DNA of 64,000 nucleotides from Bin94 sp965215535 (GTDB lineage: Bacteria; Gemmatimonadota; Gemmatimonadetes; Longimicrobiales; Gaopeijiaceae), in NCBI GenBank assembly GCA_965215535.1, contig OZ244063.1, forward strand, positions 372,001 to 436,000, written 5' to 3'. Numbering within the stretch: position 1 is the first letter of the stretch; each line of letters begins with the position of its first letter. The notes below the pieces were generated by a model, which was not told the DNA's origin, searched no databases, and worked only from the letters and a program-made list of their open reading frames with translations. The position numbers were made by a program, and so were the translations under genes. Below, in pieces: positions 37,171 through 46,807 of this stretch.

Positions 37171-39134
37171 CCGAAGGAAAGGCGACCGCCCTGGATGCCC
37201 TTCTGACCGAAAAACGCCGCTTTGCGCCGCCGCCCGCCTTCGCCCGGCGCGCTCTGGTCTCCGATCCGAATATCTACGAGGAGGCCGAGGATTTCGAGCG
37301 CTTCTGGGAACGCTGGGCCGAGGAGCTGGACTGGTTTCGCCGCTGGGATACCGTGCTCGAATGGAATCCCCCGCACGCGAAGTGGTTCCTGGGCGGCAAG
37401 CTGAATGTCTGTTACAACTGCGTGGACCGGCATCTGCAGGGCCCCCGCCGCGAGAAGCCCGCCCTTCTCTGGGAGGGCGAACCGGGCGACCGCCGCTCCT
37501 TCACCTACCTGGAGCTGGCGCGCGAGGTGGGGCGCTTTGCCAATGTGCTGAAAGGATTGGGGGTCGGGCGGGGCGACCGGGTGGCGATCTATCTGCCGAT
37601 GATTCCCGAGGCTGTCTTTGCCATGCTGGCCTGTGCGCGGATCGGCGCCCCACACTCGGTGGTCTTTGGCGGCTTCAGCGCGAATTCGCTCGCGGACCGG
37701 ATCAATGACGCCGATGCCGAGGTGTTGATTACCTCCGATGGCGGGCACCGGCGGGGTTCGGTGGTTCCACTGAAGCGGAATGCCGACCGGGCGGTGGAGC
37801 GCTGCCCCGGAATCAGGCATGTGGTGGTTGTGGAGCGCGGCGGTCTGGACGACCCCGCCCTGGCGCCGATGACCCCCGGTCGCGACCACTGGTACCACGA
37901 GCTTGCCGAGGGTCTTCCCACAGAGTGCGAGGCCGAGGCGATGGATGCCGAGGATCTGCTCTATATCCTCTATACCTCGGGCACCACCGGGAAGCCGAAG
38001 GGGGTCGTTCACACGACCGGCGGCTACCTGACCCAGGTGCACGCCACCACCCGCATGGTCTTCGATTTGCGCGAAGACGACATCTACTGGTGTACCGCCG
38101 ATGTGGGCTGGGTCACCGGGCACAGCTACATCGTCTACGGACCGCTCGCGGCCGGAGCCACCGTGATGATGTACGAAGGCACCCCCGACTGGCCCGATCG
38201 GGGCCGCTTCTGGCGGATCTGCGAAGAATACGGGGTGACGATCCTCTACACGGCGCCGACCGCCATTCGCGCCTTCATGCAATGGGGCGAGGAGTGGCCG
38301 GCGAAGAGCGACCTCACCCGGCTGCGCCTTCTGGGAAGCGTTGGCGAGTCGATCAATCCGGAAGCCTGGATCTGGTACCAGCGGGTGATTGGCGGCGGCC
38401 GCTGCCCGATCATCGACACCTGGTGGCAGACCGAGACCGGCGCCATGATGATTACCCCCCTTCCGGGCCTCACCCATGCGCGTCCGGGCAGCGCCTGCCG
38501 CCCCCTTCCCGGAATCGCCGCCACCCTGCTGAACGACGCCGGCGAAGAGGTCGATGCGGGGTACCTGGCCATTCCCCGGCCCTGGCCCGCGATGCTGCGC
38601 ACCATTTATGGCGACGACCGCCGCTACCGGGAAACCTACTGGTCCAGGTGGGAGGGGATCTACTTTCCGGGCGATGGCGCAAAGCTCGACGAAGATGGCT
38701 ACCTCTGGATTTTGGGGCGCGTGGACGACGTGCTGAATGTGGCGGGCCACCGCATCGGCACCATGGAGGTCGAGAGCGCACTGGTCGAGCACCCCGAGGT
38801 GGCCGAGGCGGCGGTGGTGGGGGTGGAGGACCCGGTGAAGGGACAGGCGATCGTGGCCTTCGTGACGCTCATGGGCGGCCGCAGCGGCAGCGCCGAGCTC
38901 GAAGTCGGACTGAAGGCGCACGTCGCGACCGCCATCGGACCGATTGCGCGGCCCCGGTCGGTGCTCTTTGCGGCCGATCTTCCCAAGACCCGCTCCGGCA
39001 AGATCATGCGGCGGCTCCTGGGCGACATCGCCGACGGACGGGCGCTGGGCGACACCACGACCCTGGCCGATCCGGCGGTTGTGGAGCAGCTCCGGGTCCG
39101 CTACGAAGCCCGGGACGCCCCCGAAGAGAGGTAG
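37167..39134 (+). CDS. acsA: Acetyl-CoA synthetase (acetate-CoA ligase)
   Basis: This 655-residue protein, the full family length. Marks are WFLGGKLNVCYNCVDRH, the SFTYLELAREV motif, HSVVFGGFSANSLADRI, LYTSGTTGKPKGVVHT, WCTADVGWVTGHSYIVYGPL, WWQTETGAMMI, the adenylate-binding DGYLWILGRVDDVLNVAGHR and the C-terminal LPKTRSGKIMRRLL, whose Lys is the acetylation-regulated catalytic residue. It converts acetate and ATP to acetyl-CoA. Its ATG at 37167 overlaps the stop of the 81-residue ORF. Confidence 0.96.
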   Translation: MTEGKATALDALLTEKRRFAPPPAFARRALVSDPNIYEEAEDFERFWERWAEELDWFRRWDTVLEWNPPHAKWFLGGKLNVCYNCVDRHLQGPRREKPALLWEGEPGDRRSFTYLELAREVGRFANVLKGLGVGRGDRVAIYLPMIPEAVFAMLACARIGAPHSVVFGGFSANSLADRINDADAEVLITSDGGHRRGSVVPLKRNADRAVERCPGIRHVVVVERGGLDDPALAPMTPGRDHWYHELAEGLPTECEAEAMDAEDLLYILYTSGTTGKPKGVVHTTGGYLTQVHATTRMVFDLREDDIYWCTADVGWVTGHSYIVYGPLAAGATVMMYEGTPDWPDRGRFWRICEEYGVTILYTAPTAIRAFMQWGEEWPAKSDLTRLRLLGSVGESINPEAWIWYQRVIGGGRCPIIDTWWQTETGAMMITPLPGLTHARPGSACRPLPGIAATLLNDAGEEVDAGYLAIPRPWPAMLRTIYGDDRRYRETYWSRWEGIYFPGDGAKLDEDGYLWILGRVDDVLNVAGHRIGTMEVESALVEHPEVAEAAVVGVEDPVKGQAIVAFVTLMGGRSGSAELEVGLKAHVATAIGPIARPRSVLFAADLPKTRSGKIMRRLLGDIADGRALGDTTTLADPAVVEQLRVRYEARDAPEER

Positions 39135-39138
39135 AATC

Positions 39139-39552
39139 ATGCACGATGCTCTGCGAAGGCGCCTTCTGCGCACAATCGAAAGCCTGCCCGAGGAGCGCCT
39201 CTACCAGGTGCTGGACTACATCGAGTTCCTGGAATCGCGCTACGGCGCGGGGAGCGGGGAGCGATCGTCCAGCGGTTTCCAGCGCTTTGCCGAGGGCCTC
39301 GAGGATCGGATGCGCAAGCGGGCCTTCAATCCCTCGAATCTGCGTGAAGCCTTCCAGGTGATCGCGGCGGCGGATCGCGCATTGAGCGGGGTTACGCAGG
39401 CAGGGCGCAAAATCCTCGATGAGCTGGCCGGGGGCGGGCAGGGCTCCGGCCAGGGCGACAGAACCGCTGCGGAAGCGAAGCCGGAGGGGAACCCCGACGA
39501 CGCGCGGCAGGACGAGGGTCGCTCCTCCGGGTGGGAGAACCCGGCTTCATAA
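39139..39552 (+). CDS. Small helical protein of unknown function downstream of acs
   Basis: This 137-residue protein starts at an ATG eight bases after GAGAGG and only four bases after acs. Residues 1-35 (ALRRRLLRTIESLPEERLYQV, then LDYIEFLESRYG) look like a DUF2281-type helical motif; the next 60 residues are helical and charged and the last 40 are low-complexity Gly/Asp/Glu. It has no signal or membrane segment. It may be a regulator or an assembly partner of the acs product, but nothing in the sequence proves it. Confidence 0.7.
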   Translation: MHDALRRRLLRTIESLPEERLYQVLDYIEFLESRYGAGSGERSSSGFQRFAEGLEDRMRKRAFNPSNLREAFQVIAAADRALSGVTQAGRKILDELAGGGQGSGQGDRTAAEAKPEGNPDDARQDEGRSSGWENPAS

Positions 39553-39582
39553 CCGGACAGAACCGAAACGATCGCCTTTCCT

Positions 39583-41142
39583 ATGGATCGGGAATCCATG
39601 CACAGAGAACCGTCTGCAAGCGCACAGAATGGGGACGCCCCCGGGCCCCGGATCCGCCAGGCGCTGACCTTCGACGATGTGCTGCTCGTTCCTGCACACT
39701 CTGCGGTGCATCCGAACGACACCGATATCTCGACCCGCCTGACGCGCCGCATTCGTCTTCCGGTTCCCCTGCTTGCGGCGGCGATGGATACCGTCACCGA
39801 GGCCCGCATGGCGATTGCCTTTGCGCGCGAGGGGGGCGTGGGGGTCATTCACAAGAACATGTCGCCCGAACGCCAGGCCGAAGAGGTGGACCGGGTGAAG
39901 CGCTCCGAGAGCGGAATGATCCTCAATCCCATCACCCTGGAGCCCACGGCCTCGCTCCGCGATGCGCACCAGCTCATGGCACGCTTCTCGATCAGCGGCG
40001 TTCCGATCGTCGAGGGCGACGGCACCCTGGTGGGGATTATCACCAACCGCGATCTCCAGTTCGAAACCGATCTCGATCGTCCGGTGGCCGTGCTGATGAC
40101 CTCGGACCGGGACGACTCCGAGGAGCGGGCGGGGCGGCCGCGCGGATTGGTGACCGCCCCCGTGGGGACGACCCTTGCCGATGCCGAGCGGATTCTGCAC
40201 CGCCACCGGATCGAAAAACTTCCGGTGGTGGATGGAGAGGGGCGGTTGCGGGGACTGATCACCGTCAAGGACATCTTCAAGCGCCGCAAGTTTCCCAATG
40301 CCTGCAAGGACGAGCATGGGCGGCTGCGCGTGGGCGCCGCAATCGGTGCGGCGAGGGACGATCTGGAGCGGGCGCGGATGCTGGTCGCTGCGGGGGTGGA
40401 TTTTCTGGTGATCGACACCGCGCATGGCCACTCCAGCGGTGTGCTGCAGGCGGTGGCGCGGGCGCGCGAAATCTTCCCCGAGACCGATCTGATCGCAGGC
40501 AATGTGGGAACCGCCGAGGGAACGGCCGCGCTGATCGAGCGGGGAGCCGACGCCGTCAAGGTGGGGGTGGGACCGGGTTCGATCTGCACGACCCGGGTGG
40601 TGACGGGGGTCGGGCTTCCGCAGCTTACGGCGGTGATGGATGCGGCCCGGGGCGCCGAGGGGCGCGTTCCGGTGATCGCCGATGGGGGAATTCGCTATTC
40701 AGGCGATGTGGTGAAGGCGCTCGCGGCCGGAGCCCACAGCGTGATGATGGGATCGGTTCTGGCCGGCACCGAGGAATCGCCGGGGGAATCGTTCCTCCTC
40801 GAGGGGCGACGCTTCAAGACGGTACGGGGAATGGGCTCGCTGGCGGCGATGCAGGAGGGATCAGCCGACCGCTACTTTCAGGATGGCCGCGAGCGGCGCA
40901 AGCTCGTTCCCGAGGGCATTGAGGGCCGGGTCGCCTACAGCGGTCCGGTGGCCGACACCGTTTTTCAGTTGACCGGCGGGTTGCGCAGCGGCATGGGCTA
41001 CTGCGGTGCCGCCGATCTGGAGACGTTGCGCTCGGGCGCCCGTTTTGTGCGCATTACCCCGGGGGGACTCCGCGAATCCCATCCGCACGATGTAGCGATT
41101 ACCCGCGAGGCCCCCAACTACAGCACCGACACCCCGTCATGA
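39583..41142 (+). CDS. guaB: IMP dehydrogenase
   Basis: This 519-residue protein has LTFDDVLLVPAHS at the start, a tandem CBS (Bateman) pair at about residues 115-235 that senses nucleotides, and the catalytic loop GPGSICTTR with Cys335, followed by VIADGGIRYSGDVVKAL, and the mobile flap with GMGSLAAM. It oxidises IMP to XMP, the committed step to GMP. The loop between the two CBS motifs is slightly longer than usual (DDSEERAGRPRGLV). The open frame starts with an ATG, 30 bases after the upstream gene. Its stop overlaps the next start by four bases. Confidence 0.96.
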   Translation: MDRESMHREPSASAQNGDAPGPRIRQALTFDDVLLVPAHSAVHPNDTDISTRLTRRIRLPVPLLAAAMDTVTEARMAIAFAREGGVGVIHKNMSPERQAEEVDRVKRSESGMILNPITLEPTASLRDAHQLMARFSISGVPIVEGDGTLVGIITNRDLQFETDLDRPVAVLMTSDRDDSEERAGRPRGLVTAPVGTTLADAERILHRHRIEKLPVVDGEGRLRGLITVKDIFKRRKFPNACKDEHGRLRVGAAIGAARDDLERARMLVAAGVDFLVIDTAHGHSSGVLQAVARAREIFPETDLIAGNVGTAEGTAALIERGADAVKVGVGPGSICTTRVVTGVGLPQLTAVMDAARGAEGRVPVIADGGIRYSGDVVKALAAGAHSVMMGSVLAGTEESPGESFLLEGRRFKTVRGMGSLAAMQEGSADRYFQDGRERRKLVPEGIEGRVAYSGPVADTVFQLTGGLRSGMGYCGAADLETLRSGARFVRITPGGLRESHPHDVAITREAPNYSTDTPS

Positions 41143-42704
41143 CCCAGTGGCGTTCGCGCCATGTCGTTCGGGCGCGGGGCGTTGGCAATCCGCAGACCAT
41201 ATCGGGCGACGTTCGCGCGGAGCTGCATGAGCGCCAGATCGCCGGGTCCGGGGCAGCCCCCGGTACCAACAGCCGGATTGTGAGGATTGTGCCCTGCCGT
41301 GCCGGCATCGCGCTTCGTCGTTTGCTGAGCGCAATCGGTCTGGCGCTTCTGGCGGTGGCCGGCGGGTGTGCTTCGCCGCAGGGTGGAGCGCCTTTCCGGG
41401 GCGGTGCCGTGCCGATGCCTGCAGACGCCCGGCGGCCGGAATCCCCGAATGCAGTCGGCGAGATCGCTCCTGCTGCCGCTCCCCCGGGCTCGCTGCCTGC
41501 GGATCCGGCTGCCTACGCAAAGCGTCCACATCTTCCCGATCCGATCCTGGCGTCGCCGCAGGTCGATGAGGCCCGGATCCGGGAGCGGATGACCTGGTGG
41601 CTCGATCTCTGGACGCACCGGACAGGCAGAGCAATGCAGGGCGCGCTTTCGCGCATGGGGCGATACGAGGAGTTTATTGCGGCAGAGCTGGCCGAACGCG
41701 GGCTTCCATCCTCGCTGCGCTTCCTGCCCTTGACCGAAACCGATTACGTGACCACGGCGGTCTCGCCGGTCGGTGCGGGCGGTCTCTGGCAGTTCATGCC
41801 CGCGACGGCGCGCTGGATGGGGCTTCGGGTGGACAGGGTCGTCGATGCGCGCTTCGACCCCTTTGCGGCCACACCCATGGCGCTGGACTATATCGTGGCG
41901 CTCCAGGAGCAGTTCGGATCCTGGTTCCTGACGCTGGCGGCCTACAACGCCGGTCCGGGGCGCATTGAACGGGCGATCCGCGCACATGGAGGCGGAATGC
42001 CGCGCACCGATGCGCTCTTTGTACGGATTCGACCGCATCTGCCCCGCGAAACCCGCGATTTCATTCCCAAATTCCTGGCTGCCATCCACTTCGGAGAGCA
42101 GTTCGAAGGAGATCCCAGGACTCCGCCTCCGGGACGGGGCCGGACGCTGCGGGTCGAGACGGTACCGGTGGCCGAGGCGGCCTCATTCTCTGCACTGGCG
42201 GCGGCGGCGGGCGTGGAGATGGACGAGATCGCCCTGCTCAATCCACATCTGCGGATGGGACATACGCCCTTCGGATCGACAACCCCGGTGCGCGTGCCGG
42301 TGGGGCGGGCCGCCGGATTCCTGGAGCGTTTGGCGGCGCTGCCATCCGGAGGGCGGCTCGTGGGACATGTGGTGGCCGAAGGCGAGACGCTCTGGCAGAT
42401 CGCGCGCGGCTATGGAGTCTCCGTGGCAGAGCTGGAGGCGGTCAATCCCCGGGTGCAGGCGCAGCGGTTGCAGATCGGAAGCCTTCTCGCCCTGCCCTTC
42501 GCGAGCGCTGATCCTGAATCGGGCGAAACGCCGGCGGCGCCCCCCCCCGACGGGGTGCACGTGGTGGCCGAGGGCGAGTCGCTCTGGCGGATTGCGCGAC
42601 GCTATGGAGTGAGCGTGGGCGCGCTGCGGACCCTGAATGGAATGGAGGATGCGCGCACCCTGATCCGGCCGGGCGACAGGATACGGATTCCGCCGGGCGG
42701 GTAA
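41139..42704 (+). CDS. LysM lytic transglycosylase (MltD-like lipoprotein)
   Basis: This 521-residue protein from the ATG at 41139, which overlaps guaB by four bases. A hydrophobic stretch with lipobox VAGGC lies at about residues 62-82; starts at GTG 41280 or 41289 would give a normal-length signal peptide and are good alternatives. The catalytic domain (about 190-300) has the SLT motif LTETDYVTTAVSPVGAGGLWQFMP with the Glu acid/base and AAYNAGPGRI; the two C-terminal LysM domains are at about 407-452 and 470-518 (GETLWQIARGYGVSVAELEAV and its copy). It should cleave glycan strands of peptidoglycan at the cell envelope. Confidence 0.92.
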   Translation: MTQWRSRHVVRARGVGNPQTISGDVRAELHERQIAGSGAAPGTNSRIVRIVPCRAGIALRRLLSAIGLALLAVAGGCASPQGGAPFRGGAVPMPADARRPESPNAVGEIAPAAAPPGSLPADPAAYAKRPHLPDPILASPQVDEARIRERMTWWLDLWTHRTGRAMQGALSRMGRYEEFIAAELAERGLPSSLRFLPLTETDYVTTAVSPVGAGGLWQFMPATARWMGLRVDRVVDARFDPFAATPMALDYIVALQEQFGSWFLTLAAYNAGPGRIERAIRAHGGGMPRTDALFVRIRPHLPRETRDFIPKFLAAIHFGEQFEGDPRTPPPGRGRTLRVETVPVAEAASFSALAAAAGVEMDEIALLNPHLRMGHTPFGSTTPVRVPVGRAAGFLERLAALPSGGRLVGHVVAEGETLWQIARGYGVSVAELEAVNPRVQAQRLQIGSLLALPFASADPESGETPAAPPPDGVHVVAEGESLWRIARRYGVSVGALRTLNGMEDARTLIRPGDRIRIPPGG

Positions 42705-42713
42705 GAGCGGAGA

Positions 42714-43226
42714 TCAGCGTCCGGGCGCCTGCCACCTCCCCGACCGTCCCCCCTCCTTCTCCACGAGCTCGATCATCTTGATCGTCATGCCCCGGTCCAC
42801 TGCCTTGAGCATGTCGTAGGCGGTCAGAAGCGCCACCGAAACCGCTGTCAGCGCCTCCATCTCGACCCCGGTGCGGCCCGCGATTCGGGCGCTGGCCGTG
42901 GCGCGGAGCCCCGGAAGTTCGGGGTCGGGAGAGATGTCGAGCCGTATGCCGGCCTCGGGCAGGATATGGCAGAGAGGAATCAGCTCGCCGGTGCGCTTGC
43001 CGGCCATGATACCCGCGATCCGCGCAACCTGCTCGACATCGCCCTTGGGGTTCGCGCCCGAGACCAGAAGCTCGTAGGCGGCGGGGGAACAGCGCAGAGC
43101 TCCCCGCGCCACCGCCGTGCGGTGGGTGGATTCCTTTTCGGTGACATCGACCATGGCGGCGCGGCCCCGGCTGTCGAGATGAGTCAGTGCGGCCGGATCT
43201 TTGGGGCGGTTGAGGAAGCTGGGCAT
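42714..43226 (-). CDS. moaC: Cyclic pyranopterin monophosphate synthase
   Basis: This 170-residue protein has MoaC signatures: THLDSRGRAAMVDVTEKE, the LIPLCHILP motif, TGVEMEALTAVSVALLTAYDMLKAV (split here) and the C-terminal KMIELVEKEGGRSGRW. It makes cyclic pyranopterin monophosphate in molybdenum-cofactor synthesis. ATG at 43226 matches the usual family start; the further-upstream ATG extends a non-homologous leader. Its upstream neighbour holB ends 34 bases away on the same strand, so it may be the last gene of that run. Confidence 0.95.
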   Translation of the reverse strand: MPSFLNRPKDPAALTHLDSRGRAAMVDVTEKESTHRTAVARGALRCSPAAYELLVSGANPKGDVEQVARIAGIMAGKRTGELIPLCHILPEAGIRLDISPDPELPGLRATASARIAGRTGVEMEALTAVSVALLTAYDMLKAVDRGMTIKMIELVEKEGGRSGRWQAPGR

Positions 43227-43260
43227 CGTGAAGGGGCAGAACCTCTTGCGGGTATGGAGT

Positions 43261-44403
43261 TCATGTGGATGGAGCGAGGGTTTCCCGCAGCTCCAGAAGG
43301 AGCGTTGCCATCGCAAGCTGCGGATTGACATTCCCCAGAAGGCGTCTGCGCGCCTCCTCGATCCGCTCCACGGCCTGGGCCATGCGCTCCGGCGTCATCT
43401 TCAGACGATTCTGCGCCTTTTGCCAGGTGGGGAGCTCGGCGAGATCCACAACCCGATCCTCGCGCCCCAGGGCGACTGCCCCGAGATCGCGAATCTGAAG
43501 CTGTAGCGTAGCCAGCAGATCGACCCACCCGCGACCGCCCCCCGCTCCGAACTCGAGCGCTGCCGCATAGACCGCTTCGCTCTTGCCGGCGAGCGCCGCG
43601 CGCAGAAGTTCGAGCGACCGCGCCCGATCCTGCGACCGTTCGCTCCCGGGATCCAGCTCGCCCAGCGCCGCACCGATCGATCCCTGCGACCGGATTGCGG
43701 CTTCGCGGGCCGCCTCGGGGGCTGCGCCGCACTCTTCCTCGAGAAAGGAGGCGACCTCGGCGACCGGAAGGGGAGGAAGATGGATCGGCAGGGCGCGCGA
43801 TCGCACGGTATCGAGGAGGCCGCCCGGGGTACTCGAGGTCAGGATGAAGCGACTCTGCGCCGGGGGCTCCTCGAGCAGCTTGAGAAGAGCGTTGGCGGCC
43901 TCGGGGCTCGCCTCTTGCGGGGTGAGGAACTCGGCGTCGCCGACAATGAAGATCTGCTCTTCGCTGATGCTGGGCACCTTCGCGGCGCGTTCGCGGAGGG
44001 CGCGCACGGCGTCGAGGTAAATTCCCTTGACTTCGCGGTCGCCGCTGGACCGCAGGGGCTCCTTGCGGTATTCGGCGAGCTTGGCTGCGCGGGCCTCCTC
44101 CAGGCTGGCCGTGCGCCGCTCGGGGCTCATGGCGCCGCTGGGCCGGGGCAGGGGAAAGTACCAGTGAATGTCGGGGTGTTCGAGTGCGAGGGCGCGCCGA
44201 CAGCTCAGGCAGTGGTCGCAGGGGCGGGGAGTGTCGGTGCAGAGGCGCGCGCGCGCGATCCAGAGCGCCAGGGTCTGCTTGCCGCAGCCGGGAATGCCGT
44301 GGATCAGGAGCGTAGCCGGGAGGCGTTGCCGGTCGAGGGCGCGCACGAGGGCCTTGCGGAGCGCTTCGTGGCCGCGGAAGCGGGGTGGGGCTGCGGGAGT
44401 CAT
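43261..44403 (-). CDS. holB: DNA polymerase III delta-prime-like subunit
   Basis: This 380-residue protein has a P-loop HGIPGCGKQTLA, the zinc-finger cysteines C-x8-C-x2-C-x2-C at CTDTPRPCDHCLSCRRA, and the SRC-like arginine motif region ILTSSTPGGLLDTVRSR with clamp-loader SRCQ-type context replaced here by SRALPI. It should be part of the clamp-loader complex that loads the sliding clamp. The zinc module is intact. The ATG at 44403 overlaps the stop of pdxA by four bases. Confidence 0.88.
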   Translation of the reverse strand: MTPAAPPRFRGHEALRKALVRALDRQRLPATLLIHGIPGCGKQTLALWIARARLCTDTPRPCDHCLSCRRALALEHPDIHWYFPLPRPSGAMSPERRTASLEEARAAKLAEYRKEPLRSSGDREVKGIYLDAVRALRERAAKVPSISEEQIFIVGDAEFLTPQEASPEAANALLKLLEEPPAQSRFILTSSTPGGLLDTVRSRALPIHLPPLPVAEVASFLEEECGAAPEAAREAAIRSQGSIGAALGELDPGSERSQDRARSLELLRAALAGKSEAVYAAALEFGAGGGRGWVDLLATLQLQIRDLGAVALGREDRVVDLAELPTWQKAQNRLKMTPERMAQAVERIEEARRRLLGNVNPQLAMATLLLELRETLAPST

Positions 44404-45398
44404 GCAGGAACTGCTCCCGGGGCGCTGCGACGGTGAAGCGCAAGGTGGGTGGCAAGGCGGATTGCGGCGATCATCGAGGATGGATCGGCCACGCCGCGGC
44501 CGGCGATATCGAAGGCGGTGCCGTGGTCGGGCGAGGTGCGCACAAAGGGAAGCCCAAGCGTGGCATTGACTCCCCTCCCGAAGGAGGCGGTCTTGAAGGC
44601 GGCCATTCCCACATCGTGATAGGGGGCCACAACGGCATCGAACTCGCCGGCGAATGCGCGCGCAAAGACGGTGTCGGCGGGCAGAGGTCCGGTCACCTGG
44701 GCGGAAGAGCGGGCCAGGGCGGCGACCGCCGGTGCGAAGACGGTGCGCTCCTCGCTTCCGAACATTCCCTCGTCCGAGGCGTGCGGATTGAGAGCGCAGA
44801 TCGCGATGCGGGGGTGCGCCAATCCCCAATCATCTGTCAGGGCGGAGGTCAGGAGGCGGGTCTGTGAGATCAGCAACTCGGGCGTGACCGCTGTGGGAAC
44901 TTCGGCCAGCGGAATATGAATGGTGGCCAGGAGCACGCGCCGCGGAGCCATCCCGGAAGCGGGATCGCCCTCGTCGCACATCAGCATTCCCACCTCGGAG
45001 ACCCCGGCCAGAGTCATCAGCATCTCGGTATGACCGGGCAGGAAACCGGCGGCGGCCAGGGCCGGTTTGTGCACCGGCGCAGTCACGATTCCATCGACCC
45101 TGCCGGCGAGTGCAAGTGCAACCGCCCGTTCGATCGCCAGACCGGCTGTGCGCCCCGGCTCGTTGACGCACTCCACCGCCTCGAAGGGGCAGAGGTCGTC
45201 GAAGTCGTCGGCCCGGTTGCCCGGCCCGATCACCAGGGTGTCGGCCCTTGCAAGGGAAAGCCCGGCCTCGTCCCGGGTCGCGGCCAGCGCCTTTGCGGCG
45301 ACCTCTGGGCCCACTCCGCGCGGATCGCCCAGCGTCACCGCCAGCCGGATTCGGGCGGGCGGCACCTCCGGTCCGGGCTCTTCGCAGAGTGGCGTCAC
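44400..45398 (-). CDS. pdxA: 4-hydroxythreonine-4-phosphate dehydrogenase
   Basis: This 332-residue protein has PdxA marks: VTLGDPRGVGPEVAAKAL near residue 22, the TAPVHKPAL motif, PGHTEMLMTLAGV, CALNPHASDEG and the late PYHDVGMAAFKTASFGRGVN (split) with GTAFDIAG. It oxidises 4-phospho-hydroxythreonine in pyridoxal phosphate synthesis. It sits between surA and holB with 4-base overlaps on both sides, so it is translated as part of that run. Confidence 0.95.
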   Translation of the reverse strand: MTPLCEEPGPEVPPARIRLAVTLGDPRGVGPEVAAKALAATRDEAGLSLARADTLVIGPGNRADDFDDLCPFEAVECVNEPGRTAGLAIERAVALALAGRVDGIVTAPVHKPALAAAGFLPGHTEMLMTLAGVSEVGMLMCDEGDPASGMAPRRVLLATIHIPLAEVPTAVTPELLISQTRLLTSALTDDWGLAHPRIAICALNPHASDEGMFGSEERTVFAPAVAALARSSAQVTGPLPADTVFARAFAGEFDAVVAPYHDVGMAAFKTASFGRGVNATLGLPFVRTSPDHGTAFDIAGRGVADPSSMIAAIRLATHLALHRRSAPGAVPA

Positions 45399-46807
45399 CG
45401 GCCTCTGAGCGCCGGGTCCCTGATCTCGACCCAGGTCTTCGCGCGCAGCTCGTCCAGGAGGGCGCGCTCGCGCTTCTCGGCGATCAGACTGGCCCGGATC
45501 TGCGGTTCGAGATCCTCGAAGCTGAAGGCGCCGGCCTCGCGCAGCTCCACGATCCGGATCACTGCAAAGAGCTCGCGGGAATCCAGGGTGAACTGGATTG
45601 GGCCGACGATCTCGCCCTCTGTGCGCCCGGTCAGTGCGGCCACATAGGCAGGGGCCAGAATCTGGGCCACCTGGCGCTGCGGTACGGTGGCCGAATCGGG
45701 GAGGCTGGGGTCGTGGTAGAGATCGATCAGCTCCTCGAAGTCCTCGCCCCGGGCGCGGTCGGCGACTTCGGTGGCCTGGGTGCGGGTGCGACCGATGTCG
45801 CGGGGGCCGACCTCGGGTCGAACCAGGATATGGCGCGCTCGGCGCTCCGCGAAGCGAATTCGCTCGACCATAATGATGTGGAAGCCGAACTCGGTCTCGA
45901 CGATCTCGCTGACCTCGCCCTCGAGCAGGCTAAAGGCCGCCTCCTCGAATTCGTCGACCATGAATCCCCGCCGGAACCAGCCCAGATCTCCACCAGCCGC
46001 TGCCGATCCCGGATCCTGCGAATATTCGGTGGCCAGCGTGGCAAAGTCCTCGCCGGCGCGCACCCGCTCGAGCAGCTCTGCGGCCTGGGTCCGGGCCTCG
46101 CCGCGCGTCGAATCGGAGGCCTCGACCGGGAGCAGAATCTGTCGGAAGGTGACCGTCGCGGGGCGCTCCTGGAGAACGTCGCGGCCCTCCTCGAAGGCGG
46201 TTCGGACCTCTGCATCGGTGACCTCGACCGCCCCGTCGCCACGGTGGCGCTGCGTGTAGAGCTCGACCAGCATTCCCTGGGAGATTTCGCTGCGGGTGAG
46301 ATCGCGGTAGGCCTGCATGGTGAGCCCCTGCGCATCGAGTTCGCGGTCCATGGCCGCGCGCCCGCCGATTCCCTGCTCGATCTGGGTGATCCTCTGCTCG
46401 AGCATCTCCTCGACCCGCTGGTCGTCGATCACCAGAAGGGTGTCCCGGATGGCCGCCTGGAGGATGATCTGCTGGCGAATCAGAAGATCGAGGAGGGTTG
46501 CGCGCATCTCGTCGCGCTCCGCGCTGCCCTCGGCGGGAAGCGACTCGCCCATCGCCTGGCGCTGCTGTTCGAACTGGAGAAGCTGCGACATCAGAACGAT
46601 CGAATCGCCCACAACCGCAACCACCCGGTCCACCGCTTCCTCCTGTGCATGGAGGCGGGCCGGGGCCTGGAGAGCGCAGATGATGGCTGCGGCCACGGTG
46701 GCAGCGGGAAGAGCCAGGCGCAGCATCCCTGCACCGATGCAACGCCGTGCAGACGCCCCCTGCCACGCTTCGCGGATTGCCGTCAAAATCATGTGAATCC
46801 GGTTCAT
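45395..46807 (-). CDS. SurA-like periplasmic peptidyl-prolyl isomerase
   Basis: This 470-residue protein has a signal peptide (hydrophobic residues 28-52, HAQE cleavage region), the SurA N-terminal chaperone domain (AVDRVVAVVGDSIVLMSQL), then two parvulin domains: one with FRQILLPV and a GWFRRGFMVDEFEEAAF motif, the second starting ARHILVRP. Domain order matches SurA, which delivers beta-barrel proteins to the Bam complex. Its start is directly next to the stop of the upstream PpiC-like lipoprotein gene. Confidence 0.92.
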   Translation of the reverse strand: MNRIHMILTAIREAWQGASARRCIGAGMLRLALPAATVAAAIICALQAPARLHAQEEAVDRVVAVVGDSIVLMSQLLQFEQQRQAMGESLPAEGSAERDEMRATLLDLLIRQQIILQAAIRDTLLVIDDQRVEEMLEQRITQIEQGIGGRAAMDRELDAQGLTMQAYRDLTRSEISQGMLVELYTQRHRGDGAVEVTDAEVRTAFEEGRDVLQERPATVTFRQILLPVEASDSTRGEARTQAAELLERVRAGEDFATLATEYSQDPGSAAAGGDLGWFRRGFMVDEFEEAAFSLLEGEVSEIVETEFGFHIIMVERIRFAERRARHILVRPEVGPRDIGRTRTQATEVADRARGEDFEELIDLYHDPSLPDSATVPQRQVAQILAPAYVAALTGRTEGEIVGPIQFTLDSRELFAVIRIVELREAGAFSFEDLEPQIRASLIAEKRERALLDELRAKTWVEIRDPALRGR

